This document shows, in pieces, positions 54,731-63,952 of a stretch of 64,000 bases of DNA. Position 1 is the stretch's first letter. The number at the start of each line of letters is the position of its first letter. This DNA is from Dysgonomonas sp. 25 (GTDB lineage: Bacteria > Bacteroidota > Bacteroidia > Bacteroidales > Dysgonomonadaceae). The DNA lies in the NCBI RefSeq assembly GCF_010501075.1, contig NZ_QVMN01000013.1, positions 1 to 64,000 of the forward strand, given 5' to 3'. Position numbers and translations under genes: made by a program. The notes beneath the pieces were generated by a model. That model made no database searches and was not told the origin of the DNA. It saw only the letters and a program-made list of their open reading frames with translations.

Positions 54731-55516
54731 TTAGGTCTTTAACAATGTATCGAGCCAAGCCTGCCATTCCTCTGCCGAAGCGTTGGTATCGGGGATATTG
54801 AAGTTCCAGTATATCGGGCGAAAAATCTCTTTAAGCCTATTTCTCGCGAAATCGGACATACGAATGCTTTCGTAATACACACTTGAATATCCTACATTTT
54901 TCTTTTTTATTACAATACCTAAAAATCTTTTATATCGTACCCCGTCACCATGCATTATCTGCTCTATGTAAACCTCATTGTCATTTGACAAGTTCTTTAT
55001 TAATTGCTTGGTATATCTGCTATCGACTGAGTTTTTGGGTTGTTTAAGCGTATCGCCCGCAATGGCATGTTCGAGAAAACCGGCAATGTCATTTTCCATG
55101 TTATCATACATCTGCTTTGCTTTAATTCCTGTTGCATCTTGCGGAAGATAATCCTTACAATAGAATATTCCGTTTTTGAGCGGATAAACAGTAAGTGTAA
55201 GAGGCTCTTCGCTGTATAGAGCTGGTTCAACAACTGCAACATTGTTTACAAAAACCACTCCAACCACATCTCTCCCTGCTCGTTGTGCAGACTCATCATC
55301 CAGCTGTAGCGTATATACCGAGCGTTGAGTATAGCCGGGTAGAGCGACGGCGGCTTGCTCTTGTATGAATAGCTCACTGGCCATCCGTTTCGAGAGTTGT
55401 TCTATATTGCGGGTATAACGCCCTGTAATGGTTATCGGTTCTTGTGCCCGGATGGTGAAGATACTTATGTTTATTACAGCTACCAGTGCTATGGCTATTT
55501 TATGTGCTCTTCTCAT
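54731..55516 (-). CDS. Exported protein of unknown function
   Basis: 261 residues from ATG 55516 (signal peptide MRRAHKIAIALVAVINISIFTIRAQ). No family recognised. Contains SVYTLQLDDESAQRAGRDVVGVVFVNNVAVVEP, mixed alpha/beta, and a C-terminal WNFNIPDTNASAEEWQAWLDTLL. Probably periplasmic. It lies 72 bp upstream of the His-rich gene in the same direction, so it may belong to the same unit. Confidence 0.6.
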   Translation of the reverse strand: MRRAHKIAIALVAVINISIFTIRAQEPITITGRYTRNIEQLSKRMASELFIQEQAAVALPGYTQRSVYTLQLDDESAQRAGRDVVGVVFVNNVAVVEPALYSEEPLTLTVYPLKNGIFYCKDYLPQDATGIKAKQMYDNMENDIAGFLEHAIAGDTLKQPKNSVDSRYTKQLIKNLSNDNEVYIEQIMHGDGVRYKRFLGIVIKKKNVGYSSVYYESIRMSDFARNRLKEIFRPIYWNFNIPDTNASAEEWQAWLDTLLKT

Positions 55517-55697
55517 TGTGTTTGTTGTATGTTTGTATGTTACGTTGATACCTTTTAATCCGCCAAAAAACGGCGCAGGCATCTTTATATTTTTTCAAAA
55601 ATACTAAATATTTGGGATATAATGAACAGGTCTTTTACGAGCTCTCCGTAATATGTTAGTTTTTGTTATTGCACAAGGTAATCTGGGATTTATTGTG

Positions 55698-55705
55698 TAA
55701 TTTTG
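55698..55705 (+). promoter_or_regulatory. Putative -7 box for uvrA
   Basis: TAATTTTG fits TAnnTTTG and lies 20 bp before ATG 55726; it falls inside the longer alternative frame and so argues for the shorter start. Confidence 0.45.
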
Positions 55706-55725
55706 TAGCCATTTTTCTGAAATAT

Positions 55726-58530
55726 ATGGCTGAATCGAAAAGTATATTTATAAAGGGGGCTCGTGTCAACAATCTCAAAAATGTAGACCTCGAAATCCCA
55801 CGTGGCAAGTTCGTTGTGATAACCGGTGTGTCCGGCTCGGGAAAATCATCCCTTGCCTTCGATACGCTTTATGCCGAAGGGCAGCGCCGCTATGTGGAAA
55901 GCTTGTCGTCTTATGCGCGCCAGTTCTTGGGACGTATGCACAAACCCGAATGTGACTACATCAAAGGCATCCCGCCGGCCATTGCTATCCGCCAACGGGT
56001 AGGAGGACGCAATCCGCGTTCGACTGTCGGCACAACTACCGAGGTGTATGAATACCTGCGTTTGCTTTTTGCACGGATAGGAAAAACGATTTCCCCCATT
56101 TCGGGCAAAGAGGTGAAAAGGCATTACGTAGCCGATGTGGTAGACCAGATGCTGACTTATCCGCCGCAGACACGCATCATGTTGCTGACAAAAATCATCC
56201 TGCGCGACGGAAGGAATGTCGCTCAGCAACTCGATATGCTTTTCAAGGAAGGTTTTTCGCGTATAGAAGTTGACGGGCAAACCGAGCATATAGAAGATAT
56301 ACTGAAAGACAAAAAACGCACGTTAGACCTCGATAAGGCTTTATTGGTTATCGACCGCCTGACCTGCGACAACGATACAGCCAACATCAACCGTTTTGCC
56401 GAATCGCTCGAAACTGCTTTCTTCGAAGGGAATGGCGAATGTATTGTCCGTTTCTATCCCGAGGGGAAAGAGCCGGAAGTATTCGACTATTCCAACCGCT
56501 TCGAGATGGACGGCATGAAGTTCGAAGAACCGAGCGACCTGATGTTCAGCTTCAACAGCCCTGTGGGTGCATGCCCTCAGTGCGAAGGCTACGGAAAAGT
56601 GTTGGGTATAGACGAAGATTTAGTCATCCCCAATAAAAGCCTTTCCATCTACGACGATGCGGTGCTTTGCTGGCGCGGCGAAAAAATGGGAGAATGGAAA
56701 AAGGCCTTTATCCAGAATGCCGGCAAATTCAAGTTTCCTATCCACCGCCCTTATAACGACCTGACGGAAGAGCAGAAAGACCTGCTTTGGCGCGGTGCAG
56801 AGGGAGTTCCGTGTATCGACGACTTCTTCAAAATGGTGGAGGAAAACCAGTACAAAATACAATACCGCGTGATGCTTGCACGCTATCGGGGCAAAACAAC
56901 CTGCCCGAAGTGTAAAGGCTCGCGCCTGAAACCGGAAGCGCTTTATGTGAAAGTGGGAGATAAGTCCATTGCCGATTTGGTATTGATGCCTATCGCCGAA
57001 TTGCAGCGCTTTTTCGACCAATTGGAACTGAACGAAACTGAAAATAAAATTGCTCGCCGCCTGCTTTTAGAAATCAGGATGCGTGTGAAATACCTGATGA
57101 ATGTAGGGCTAAGCTACCTTACGCTCAACCGTTTATCGAATACCCTTTCGGGTGGCGAAACGCAGCGCATCAGCCTCTCTACTGCACTCAGCAGCAGCTT
57201 GGTGGGTTCGTTGTATATTCTGGACGAACCGAGTATAGGGCTTCACTCGCGCGATACGGATTTGCTTATCAACGTCCTTCGCGACCTGACGGAGTTGGGA
57301 AATACGGTTGTTGTGGTAGAGCATGATGAGGAGATTATCCGCGCTGCCGACTACATTATCGATATAGGCCCCGACGCCGGTACGCATGGCGGAGAAGTTA
57401 TCTATCAGGGGGATATGGCAGGATTGGAAAAAGGAACCGACAGCTATACGGTTCGCTATCTGAATGGTGAAGATATTATTCCTGTCCCGAAACATCGCCG
57501 CAAATGGAATAATTACATCGAAATACACGGCGCCCGCCAAAACAACCTGAAAAACATCGACGTCAAATTCCCGCTGAATGTGATGACGGTGGTGACGGGT
57601 GTCAGCGGTTCGGGTAAGTCGTCGCTCGTATGCGATGTCTTGTACACGGCTATGCAGCATTACTACCTGGACAAGGGCGACCAGATTGTACAATTCGATT
57701 CGATGGATGGCGACCTGCGTCTGATAAAGAATATCGAGATGGTCGACCAGAATCCGATAGGGCGCTCGTCGCGTTCGAATCCTGTAACGTATATCAAAGC
57801 ATACGACGAAATACGCAAGCTCTTTGCCGAACAGCAACTCTCCAAGCAGATGCATTATACGCCGGCATTTTTCTCCTTCAATATGGAAGGCGGACGATGC
57901 GAGGAGTGTACGGGAGAAGGTTTTATCACGGTCGAGATGCAGTTTATGGCGGATGTTACCCTCGAATGCGAGGCTTGTAAAGGCAAGCGCTTCAAACAGG
58001 ATATTCTCGAGGTGAAATATCAGGATGCCAGCATCTACGACGTATTGGAAATGACCATTGACGAGGCTATCGCATTCTTCGGGAAAGGCAAGGGGAGCTT
58101 CGAAAAGAAAATCACCAAACGCCTGAAACCGTTGCAGGATGTAGGGTTAGGCTACGTCAAACTCGGACAGTCTTCTTCATCGCTTTCGGGTGGTGAAAAT
58201 CAACGGGTGAAGTTGGCATACCACTTAGCGGACGAGAAGCCGGAGCCTACGTTCTTTATCTTCGACGAGCCGACCACAGGATTGCACTTCCACGATATAA
58301 AAACTTTATTAAAGGCTTTCGATGCTCTTGTGGAAAGAGGGCATACGATTGTCATTATCGAGCACAACATGGAGGTTATCAAGTGTGCCGACCATGTGAT
58401 AGATATAGGTCCGGAAGGCGGAAAAGCCGGAGGAAACATCGTATGCGAAGGTAAGCCCGAGAAGATAGCCAAATGCAAAGAATCGCACACGGGTAGATTT
58501 TTAAGAGAGAAGTTGGGAATGAAAGGATAA
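55726..58530 (+). CDS. uvrA: Excinuclease ABC subunit A
   Basis: 934 residues from ATG 55726 (MAESKSIFIKGARVNNLKN). Two ABC ATPase modules with P-loops GVSGSGKSSLAFDTLYAEG and GVSGSGKSSLVCDVLYTA, signature motifs LSGGETQRI and LSGGENQRV, and UvrA zinc modules (CPQCEGYGK, CPKCKGSRLK; CEECTGEGF, CEACKGKRF). UvrA scans DNA for bulky damage and loads UvrB in nucleotide-excision repair. Length is normal. Followed in the same frame by a toxin-like remnant. Confidence 0.96.
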   Translation: MAESKSIFIKGARVNNLKNVDLEIPRGKFVVITGVSGSGKSSLAFDTLYAEGQRRYVESLSSYARQFLGRMHKPECDYIKGIPPAIAIRQRVGGRNPRSTVGTTTEVYEYLRLLFARIGKTISPISGKEVKRHYVADVVDQMLTYPPQTRIMLLTKIILRDGRNVAQQLDMLFKEGFSRIEVDGQTEHIEDILKDKKRTLDLDKALLVIDRLTCDNDTANINRFAESLETAFFEGNGECIVRFYPEGKEPEVFDYSNRFEMDGMKFEEPSDLMFSFNSPVGACPQCEGYGKVLGIDEDLVIPNKSLSIYDDAVLCWRGEKMGEWKKAFIQNAGKFKFPIHRPYNDLTEEQKDLLWRGAEGVPCIDDFFKMVEENQYKIQYRVMLARYRGKTTCPKCKGSRLKPEALYVKVGDKSIADLVLMPIAELQRFFDQLELNETENKIARRLLLEIRMRVKYLMNVGLSYLTLNRLSNTLSGGETQRISLSTALSSSLVGSLYILDEPSIGLHSRDTDLLINVLRDLTELGNTVVVVEHDEEIIRAADYIIDIGPDAGTHGGEVIYQGDMAGLEKGTDSYTVRYLNGEDIIPVPKHRRKWNNYIEIHGARQNNLKNIDVKFPLNVMTVVTGVSGSGKSSLVCDVLYTAMQHYYLDKGDQIVQFDSMDGDLRLIKNIEMVDQNPIGRSSRSNPVTYIKAYDEIRKLFAEQQLSKQMHYTPAFFSFNMEGGRCEECTGEGFITVEMQFMADVTLECEACKGKRFKQDILEVKYQDASIYDVLEMTIDEAIAFFGKGKGSFEKKITKRLKPLQDVGLGYVKLGQSSSSLSGGENQRVKLAYHLADEKPEPTFFIFDEPTTGLHFHDIKTLLKAFDALVERGHTIVIIEHNMEVIKCADHVIDIGPEGGKAGGNIVCEGKPEKIAKCKESHTGRFLREKLGMKG

Positions 58531-58668
58531 AGTGTTCCGGTGGTTGCAATTCAGACAGTATTTTGCAATAATGAATATACAAAACGATTTATTATTTCTG
58601 AACTGAATAATTTTTCAAATATAGAAGTAGAAGTAAATCCAAATTTATATTTTCGAAATATTGATTAA
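58531..58668 (+). pseudogene. Probable DarT-like toxin C-terminal remnant
   Basis: Directly after the uvrA stop, in the same frame, 45 codons encode VPVVAIQTVFCNNEYTKRFI and IEVEVNPNLYFRNID. The end resembles the tail of DarT/DUF4433 DNA ADP-ribosyltransferases, which finish with a V-x-V/I ... W/Y-Y/F pattern. The next gene is a DarG-like macro-domain protein, the natural partner. There is no start codon of its own and no catalytic region. Assignment is inferred from this short match plus context. Confidence 0.5.
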
Positions 58669-58716
58669 GCAATATAAATGATAACTATAGATTTGAAGAT
58701 TTTCTATATTTAGCTT

Positions 58717-59382
58717 ATGATAAAGATTATAAAAGGTAATATTTTCACTACAAAATGCCAAACAATAGTTAATACAATTAATTGTGTAGGTATTATGGGA
58801 GCAGGAATTGCATATGAATGCAGATTGCGTTATCCTATTATGTACAAACGTTATGTTGATCTTTGTAAAGATAAAAAGATAAATATTGGAATGCTTTGGC
58901 TTTATAAATCTGAAGATAAATGGATTATGAATTTTCCAACCAAATATCATTGGAAGTATGAAAGTAAATGTGAATACTTAGAAAAAGGATTGCAGAATTT
59001 TTTAGAAACTTATAAAGAAAGAGGAATTACTTCAATTGCTTTTCCGTTATTAGGAGCAAGTAATGGCGGTATTCCTGAAAATATATCTTTGGATATAATG
59101 AAAAAATATCTAACGCAATGTGATATCAACATTGAAATTTATCATTATGATCCACTGGCTTATGATGATTTGTTCATTCGCTTTAAAGCTTTATGGAATA
59201 AGATTCCTGAAAAAGAGCTTGCTCAAAAGTCTGCTTTACGAATAGACTTTGTCCGAAAAATAAAATTAGCGTTGGAAGATGATAGAATCAGGAGTTTAAG
59301 TAGGCTTTTAACTGTTAAAGGAATAGGGGGCTCTACTTTAGAAAAATCGTTTCAATTCATACATAACTACAAAGAGAATTAA
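58717..59382 (+). CDS. DarG-like macro-domain protein
   Basis: 221 residues. N-terminal macro domain with the DarG-type motifs IIKGNIFTTKCQTIVNTINCVGIMGAG, NFPTKYHW and FPLLGASNGGI. The C-terminal about 80 residues are helical, with no known fold recognised. DarG removes ADP-ribose from DNA and counteracts the DarT toxin; here the toxin is represented only by a remnant just upstream, so this may be an orphan antitoxin or anti-toxin decoy. AT-rich relative to uvrA, suggesting acquisition. Confidence 0.85.
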   Translation: MIKIIKGNIFTTKCQTIVNTINCVGIMGAGIAYECRLRYPIMYKRYVDLCKDKKINIGMLWLYKSEDKWIMNFPTKYHWKYESKCEYLEKGLQNFLETYKERGITSIAFPLLGASNGGIPENISLDIMKKYLTQCDINIEIYHYDPLAYDDLFIRFKALWNKIPEKELAQKSALRIDFVRKIKLALEDDRIRSLSRLLTVKGIGGSTLEKSFQFIHNYKEN

Positions 59383-59421
59383 CGGAATATATTAAACGTT
59401 GATTCTCCAAAAGAATAACCT

Positions 59422-59991
59422 TCAATCCTTCAACAAATCATCATACAATTCCGCCAGCCGTTTGCGCAGATGCAGGACGGCATAATGCTTCCGCGAAATC
59501 AAGGTGCCGATGGAGACGCCTGTGGCTTCGGAAATTTCTTTGAACGAAAAACCTTCCAGTTCATTCAGCCGAAAAACTTCGCTCTGGTTATCAGGCAGTT
59601 CCGACAGGGCACTTTCTATCTCTTCCCAAATAGCGGCCTTGATATATTCGTCTTCGGGTGAATCGGACTCGAGAATCATTTCGGTCAGCGAGCGGATAAA
59701 GCCTTCCCCGTCGCTATCCTGCGTGTGCGGCAGCTCTACCTCGCGTCGTTTCCGGCTGCGGTCGATTATCTGGTTGCGCGCGACAGCATATAACCAGGCC
59801 GAGATTTTCTCGACCGGATTCTCTTCGAAGTCTATCTTACTCAACTGATAGAATACGTTCTGCAATATATCTTCGCTATCCTCCTTAGACGAAACGCGCT
59901 TCGAGATGAAGCCTTTCAGCGGCGAATGATATTTATCGTATATCTCCGAAATTTTCTGGTTATGAAGAGACGCTTTATTCTCCGCTGTCAT
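59422..59991 (-). CDS. ECF-type RNA polymerase sigma factor
   Basis: 189 residues from ATG 59991. Sigma region 2 (EDILQNVFYQLSKIDFEENPVEKISAWLYAVARNQIID) and region 4 HTH (LSELPDNQSEVFRLNELEGFSFKEISEATGVSIGTLISRKHYA). Its start overlaps the end of the upstream membrane-protein gene by 17 bp, so it is translationally coupled. No typical anti-sigma gene is next to it; the small membrane protein could serve that role. Target genes unknown. Confidence 0.92.
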   Translation of the reverse strand: MTAENKASLHNQKISEIYDKYHSPLKGFISKRVSSKEDSEDILQNVFYQLSKIDFEENPVEKISAWLYAVARNQIIDRSRKRREVELPHTQDSDGEGFIRSLTEMILESDSPEDEYIKAAIWEEIESALSELPDNQSEVFRLNELEGFSFKEISEATGVSIGTLISRKHYAVLHLRKRLAELYDDLLKD

Positions 59992-60361
59992 GCTGCTCTT
60001 CTTTGTGCTGAGAAGGTCTTTCCCGCTTTTCGCAGGACGCATATTTCATCCGTTCGCGGATAAATTCGCGGCGCTCGTCACGAGACATGCCTTTCATCGC
60101 TTCGCGCAATTCATGGAAATGTTCGTGCCTGTCATGACGATGGTGGTGATCCCTACATCCCCAACCATGATGTTTACGTCCCAGCCCGCCGAATAACAGG
60201 CGGCAAAGAACCATCAATCCGGCAGCCTGCAAATAGGTGATACTTCCCCATCCGATAATGGCAGGCACAAGGGCGTTCCACAATAACATCACTACGGCTA
60301 CCGCGGCAGCAAAGACAGCAATAAATATAAGGATATGTAAAAATTTTCTTTTCTTGTTCAT
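59975..60361 (-). CDS. Small membrane protein with His-rich cytoplasmic segment
   Basis: 128 residues from ATG 60361. Two hydrophobic segments (ILIFIAVFAAAVAVVMLLWN; ITYLQAAGLMVLCRLLFGGL) then a HHGWGCRDHHHRHDRHEHFHE cluster and a charged helix (MSRDERREFIRERMKYASCEKRERP). The His/Cys-rich segment suggests metal binding. Position between a ferredoxin and an ECF sigma gene suggests a sensor or anti-sigma role, which is inference. No named family recognised. Confidence 0.75.
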   Translation of the reverse strand: MNKKRKFLHILIFIAVFAAAVAVVMLLWNALVPAIIGWGSITYLQAAGLMVLCRLLFGGLGRKHHGWGCRDHHHRHDRHEHFHELREAMKGMSRDERREFIRERMKYASCEKRERPSQHKEEQHDSGE

Positions 60362-60387
60362 TTCTATTTCGTTTTTAGTTGTTGATA

Positions 60388-60609
60388 CTATTTTCGTAAT
60401 ATTTCGATTGCTTTCACCGGGCAAATCTGCGCGCACATCCGGCAACCGCTGCACTGAGACGGATATTCGATCGTAGCATAGCTGTCGTATTCCGTATACG
60501 TCAGCCCGAGTACCTTAGTCGGGCACACTTCGACACAATATTCACAACCGATACATACATTCTGTGCGATATATAAAGGTATAAGCTTTCGGCTTTGTTT
60601 TCTAAACAT
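60388..60609 (-). CDS. Ferredoxin with two [4Fe-4S] motifs
   Basis: 73 residues. Two CxxCxxCxxxCP motifs: CIGCEYCVEVCP and CSGCRMCAQICP, the pattern of 2[4Fe-4S] ferredoxins. Short basic N-terminus (MFRKQSRKLIP). Cytoplasmic electron carrier. First gene of a leftward unit with the membrane protein (26-bp gap) and ECF sigma factor, so it may be a redox-sensing or electron-supply component. Confidence 0.9.
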   Translation of the reverse strand: MFRKQSRKLIPLYIAQNVCIGCEYCVEVCPTKVLGLTYTEYDSYATIEYPSQCSGCRMCAQICPVKAIEILRK

Positions 60610-60862
60610 TTTAAATTCATATTATTTGGTCATAACTCATTTTTCTGTGACATACCTTCTGTTATTGTAGACGAAGCCAGCGAAATTATATTTTAAAGGC
60701 AACTTATTTTTATTGTGGAAAAATGTTAGTCTCTTGATTTTGAACAGCTAATAAGCGATAAAGTTTCCGCTTGCCGATATAATTTATTATTTTTACTGAC
60801 AATATTGTAACACCTCAAAAATTTGACCGTCATATAATATGGAGCAATGAAAAAAACAGTAG

Positions 60863-61393
60863 ATGATCGAGATAGAGAAAGATATTATAAACCGGTGCAG
60901 GCAGAAAGAGCGAAAAGCTCAGATGCATTTATATGCAACGCTCAGCCGGCGGGTCTATAATAGCTGTTACCGGATACTGAACGATTCATTCGATGCAGAA
61001 GATGCGATGCAGGAGAGCTTCTTGAAAGTCTTTTCGGGACTCGACCACTACGACGACAATATACCTTTTGTGGCATGGGTGACGCGCATTGCCATCAATG
61101 CATCCATCGACAAGCTTCGGACTAAAAAGCTCGATTTTGTTCAGTTGGATAATAATATGGGAGGAATTGAAGAGGACGACGACGATTGGGAGGACACGAT
61201 GGAAAAAGTAGAAAAGATAAAAAAAGCCATATCCGAACTCCCCGATGCCGCACGGGTGATTGTTACCCTTTACCTGATAGAAGGATATGATCATGAAGAG
61301 ATATCCGAAATACTGCATGTAAAAGCCGGAACGGTACGCATACAATATATGAGGGCTAAGCAAAGACTGTTGGAAATTTTAAAGACTGCATGA
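60863..61393 (+). CDS. ECF-type RNA polymerase sigma factor
   Basis: 176 residues. Region 2 (DAEDAMQESFLKVFSGLDHYDDNIPFVAWVTRIAINASIDKLR), an acidic linker (EEDDDDWED) and region 4 HTH (LPDAARVIVTLYLIEGYDHEEISEILHVKAGTVRIQYMRAKQRL). Its stop overlaps the next gene's ATG (ATGATG), so it is coupled to an anti-sigma-like protein. Likely responds to envelope conditions and controls the downstream GIN-domain genes; target promoter not identified. Confidence 0.93.
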   Translation: MIEIEKDIINRCRQKERKAQMHLYATLSRRVYNSCYRILNDSFDAEDAMQESFLKVFSGLDHYDDNIPFVAWVTRIAINASIDKLRTKKLDFVQLDNNMGGIEEDDDDWEDTMEKVEKIKKAISELPDAARVIVTLYLIEGYDHEEISEILHVKAGTVRIQYMRAKQRLLEILKTA

Positions 61394-61932
61394 TGAAAAA
61401 GTTAGATAAATATATCCGCGACCACCGCGAAGAATTCGACGACCAGGAGATGCCTGCCGGGCACATGGAGCGTTTCGGGGCGTTGCTCGACAAGCAAGAG
61501 GAGACGAATCCGGAGAAAAAATCGAAGCGTTTCCATCTGCTGACGATAGCTGCTGTGGCTGCATCGCTGGCAATAGTAACTATGCTGGGGATACATTTTC
61601 TTTCGCCGGAAAATACTATCACTGGCGCTGCAGGTGACGGAACGGTAACTGTTTATTCCGAATTCCTGCAAACGAATGCTTTCTACAAGGGGCAGATGGA
61701 AAGCCAGATAGAAGACATCATGTGCAAAATAGAGAATGCTGATCCCGAAACTAAAATACAATTACAGAAGGATTTGGAGAAGATACTGGCAGAAAATAAG
61801 GAGTTCGTAGAACAGATAGAACAGACTGATAATGAAGAGCTCGCAATCTTCTATCTGGTGCAACACTACAAGAGAAATATTCAAGCGCTGGAATTTATAA
61901 ATGAAAAATTAGGAACACATTTAAATTGTTAA
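61390..61932 (+). CDS. Single-pass membrane anti-sigma-like protein
   Basis: 180 residues. Cytoplasmic N-terminus (LDKYIRDHREEFDDQEMPAGHMERFGALLD), one transmembrane segment (LLTIAAVAASLAIVTMLGIHF, about residues 50-70), then a periplasmic helical domain. The start overlaps the sigma stop (ATG 61390 or 61393). Layout and size fit a Bacteroidetes anti-sigma factor that holds the ECF sigma at the membrane. No zinc anti-sigma motif is seen, so the assignment is mainly by context. Confidence 0.75.
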   Translation: MMKKLDKYIRDHREEFDDQEMPAGHMERFGALLDKQEETNPEKKSKRFHLLTIAAVAASLAIVTMLGIHFLSPENTITGAAGDGTVTVYSEFLQTNAFYKGQMESQIEDIMCKIENADPETKIQLQKDLEKILAENKEFVEQIEQTDNEELAIFYLVQHYKRNIQALEFINEKLGTHLNC

Positions 61933-61945
61933 AAACAAAAAGCTT

Positions 61946-63010
61946 ATGAAAAGATATATATTATTTGCCATTGTGGCAACTGTGCTCTCGGCAGGCATGC
62001 AACTGAAAGCCGAGAATGTGGAAAAGGAGGAACGGAATCCCGACCGCACAGAGAAGAAATCGTTTTCGGATATCGGGGATGTCGAAATAGACCATAAATA
62101 TGGAAACATCGTTGTGCGCGAATCGAATACAAAGAATGTAGAACTCGAAGTGCAGTATTTCGATAACAACAACGCAAAGGCGACATGCGAAATAAAAATG
62201 AATGGTAGTACGCTCGAAATCAGAACACTTAATTCTACTACCTCCGGAATGGGCATAGCAGGCATAAAAGTGAAAACATCGAATTCGGGAAAAGATTTGA
62301 AAATCAATTACATCCTATCCTTGCCTAAAAATGTCTCGCTGATAACTACGCTGAAGTATGGCAATATGAACATTTCGAAAGTCAGAGGTGAATTCGAGGC
62401 CGATCTATCATACGGAAACTTAGATGTAGAAGATTTTGGCAATATCACGCCCAAGCTGAATCTGCGCTATGGTAACCTGACTATCGGCGAAGTGCAGGAG
62501 TTAGATTTATCGGTGTCATACTCGAATGTAACGATCCGCAAAGCCAAGATATTCGATTTCGAAGGGGCATATAATAATTTCATCTTAGGCAAGATAGGTT
62601 CGATGGATATATCTTCGGAATCGAGGTACAACAAATTCGAAATCAGCGAAGTAGGAACAATCAACTGCGAAATAAAATACGGGAACCTGACTATTGGTAA
62701 CTTAGCATCTTCGATAGATTTGGTCGCCGCCTATAGCAATGTGTCGATTGCTACTTCGGCCAAAGCAAAATCCGTCGAAATAGAAGGTGCGTATTCCGAT
62801 ATCACGATCCAACTGCCTTCGGGCATATCGGCTTCCTTCGAATCGGAGATAAAGCACGGAGATTTAATCATTTCCAACACGCATAAGGCGACTTATACCG
62901 AACATTCCGTCAAAAATTTCACATCTTCCAAATCAGGAAAAATAGGAACGAAAAGCCCTGCCCTGAATATGAATTTAAGTAACAGATACTCAGACATAAA
63001 AATAAAATAA
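61946..63010 (+). CDS. Secreted beta-helical GIN/DUF4097-like envelope protein
   Basis: 354 residues with signal peptide (cleavage near QLKAE). The body is a regular right-handed beta-helix-like repeat with YGN steps (LKYGNMNISKV, LSYGNLDVEDF, LRYGNLTIGEV, IKYGNLTIGNL). Such proteins are common downstream of Bacteroidetes ECF sigma/anti-sigma pairs and are annotated as GIN-domain or DUF4097 proteins of unknown function. Probably periplasmic or surface. It lies 13 bp after the anti-sigma gene. Confidence 0.8.
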   Translation: MKRYILFAIVATVLSAGMQLKAENVEKEERNPDRTEKKSFSDIGDVEIDHKYGNIVVRESNTKNVELEVQYFDNNNAKATCEIKMNGSTLEIRTLNSTTSGMGIAGIKVKTSNSGKDLKINYILSLPKNVSLITTLKYGNMNISKVRGEFEADLSYGNLDVEDFGNITPKLNLRYGNLTIGEVQELDLSVSYSNVTIRKAKIFDFEGAYNNFILGKIGSMDISSESRYNKFEISEVGTINCEIKYGNLTIGNLASSIDLVAAYSNVSIATSAKAKSVEIEGAYSDITIQLPSGISASFESEIKHGDLIISNTHKATYTEHSVKNFTSSKSGKIGTKSPALNMNLSNRYSDIKIK

Positions 63011-63016
63011 AAGACT

Positions 63017-63853
63017 ATGAATAAAGTAAAAGCATCATTTATCGCCCTCGTTTGCCTGCTATCTGTCGGGGTAGCCAACGGACAGGTGAAGAAGGAAGAA
63101 CGGAAAGTAGAGTCGTTCAGTAAAATATCGGTTTCGAATGCTATCGACGTGGAGTATACACAAGATAAAAAGATTTCGGTTACTGTAGAAGCCGACGAAA
63201 GTATAATAGGGCTTCTTTCGACGGAAGTAAAAAATGGGACACTCTATGTGAAAATGAAAGAAGAGTTGAGGAATAACTCGGGACGTAATAAAAAGCGGAA
63301 AGTATATCTGTCGGCTCCTCTTTTGGACAAAGTTCAGATTTCGGGTGCAAGTGACTTCTATGCTGCCAAAATGGAAATGGACACCGATTTCCAATTGAAT
63401 GCTTCGGGTGCAAGTGATACGAAGATCAGTCACCTATCAGCCCGCTCTGTTAACATCAATATTTCGGGGGCAAGCGATTTTGACGGAAAAGAGATCACCC
63501 TGAAGGATAAAATTAACTTGAACGCTTCGGGTGCGAGTGATACAAAAATCGATAATCTGGAAGCAAGCAATTCTGCTGCTATAACAATATCAGGCGGTTC
63601 GGATTGTATAATAAAGAAAATAAAGACAAAAAACGGAGAGCTATCCGCCTCAGGTGGGTCTGATGCAACACTGAATTTTGTTGATTCGGGGAAAGTGAGT
63701 GCCAATGCGACTGGTGGAAGCGATGTTGTCCTGAGCGGAAAAGTCGATGGAGTGAACCTTGCATGTAGCGGGGCTTCGGATGCCAATATCAAAAATCTGT
63801 CTTACAATACTATCGAGATCAATACTTCTAAAGGATCAGATGTAAAGAAATAA
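63017..63853 (+). CDS. Secreted GIN-domain (DUF2807) putative auto-transporter head protein
   Basis: 278 residues, signal peptide ending near GVANGQ. Repeated SGASD/SGGSD units (ISGASDF, ASGASDTKI, SGGSDC, TGGSDVVL) form the DUF2807 GIN head, a beta-helix. Annotated as putative adhesin heads in the family; function unproven. Start is 6 bp after the previous stop. Last gene of the operon, before a terminator. Confidence 0.9.
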   Translation: MNKVKASFIALVCLLSVGVANGQVKKEERKVESFSKISVSNAIDVEYTQDKKISVTVEADESIIGLLSTEVKNGTLYVKMKEELRNNSGRNKKRKVYLSAPLLDKVQISGASDFYAAKMEMDTDFQLNASGASDTKISHLSARSVNINISGASDFDGKEITLKDKINLNASGASDTKIDNLEASNSAAITISGGSDCIIKKIKTKNGELSASGGSDATLNFVDSGKVSANATGGSDVVLSGKVDGVNLACSGASDANIKNLSYNTIEINTSKGSDVKK

Positions 63854-63875
63854 AATTTTCTGGTTATTTTTATAT

Positions 63876-63922
63876 CACTGCAGGTTGTTACCGTAACAAG
63901 TAATAATCTGCGGTGTTTTTTT
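63876..63922 (+). terminator. Terminator of the ECF/GIN operon
   Basis: CACTGCAG pairs with CTGCGGTG (one G-U), with an inner GTTAC/GTAAC, followed by a run of seven T. Confidence 0.8.
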
Positions 63923-63952
63923 ATCTCTTTCTTTCGAAAAAGAAAAAATAGG

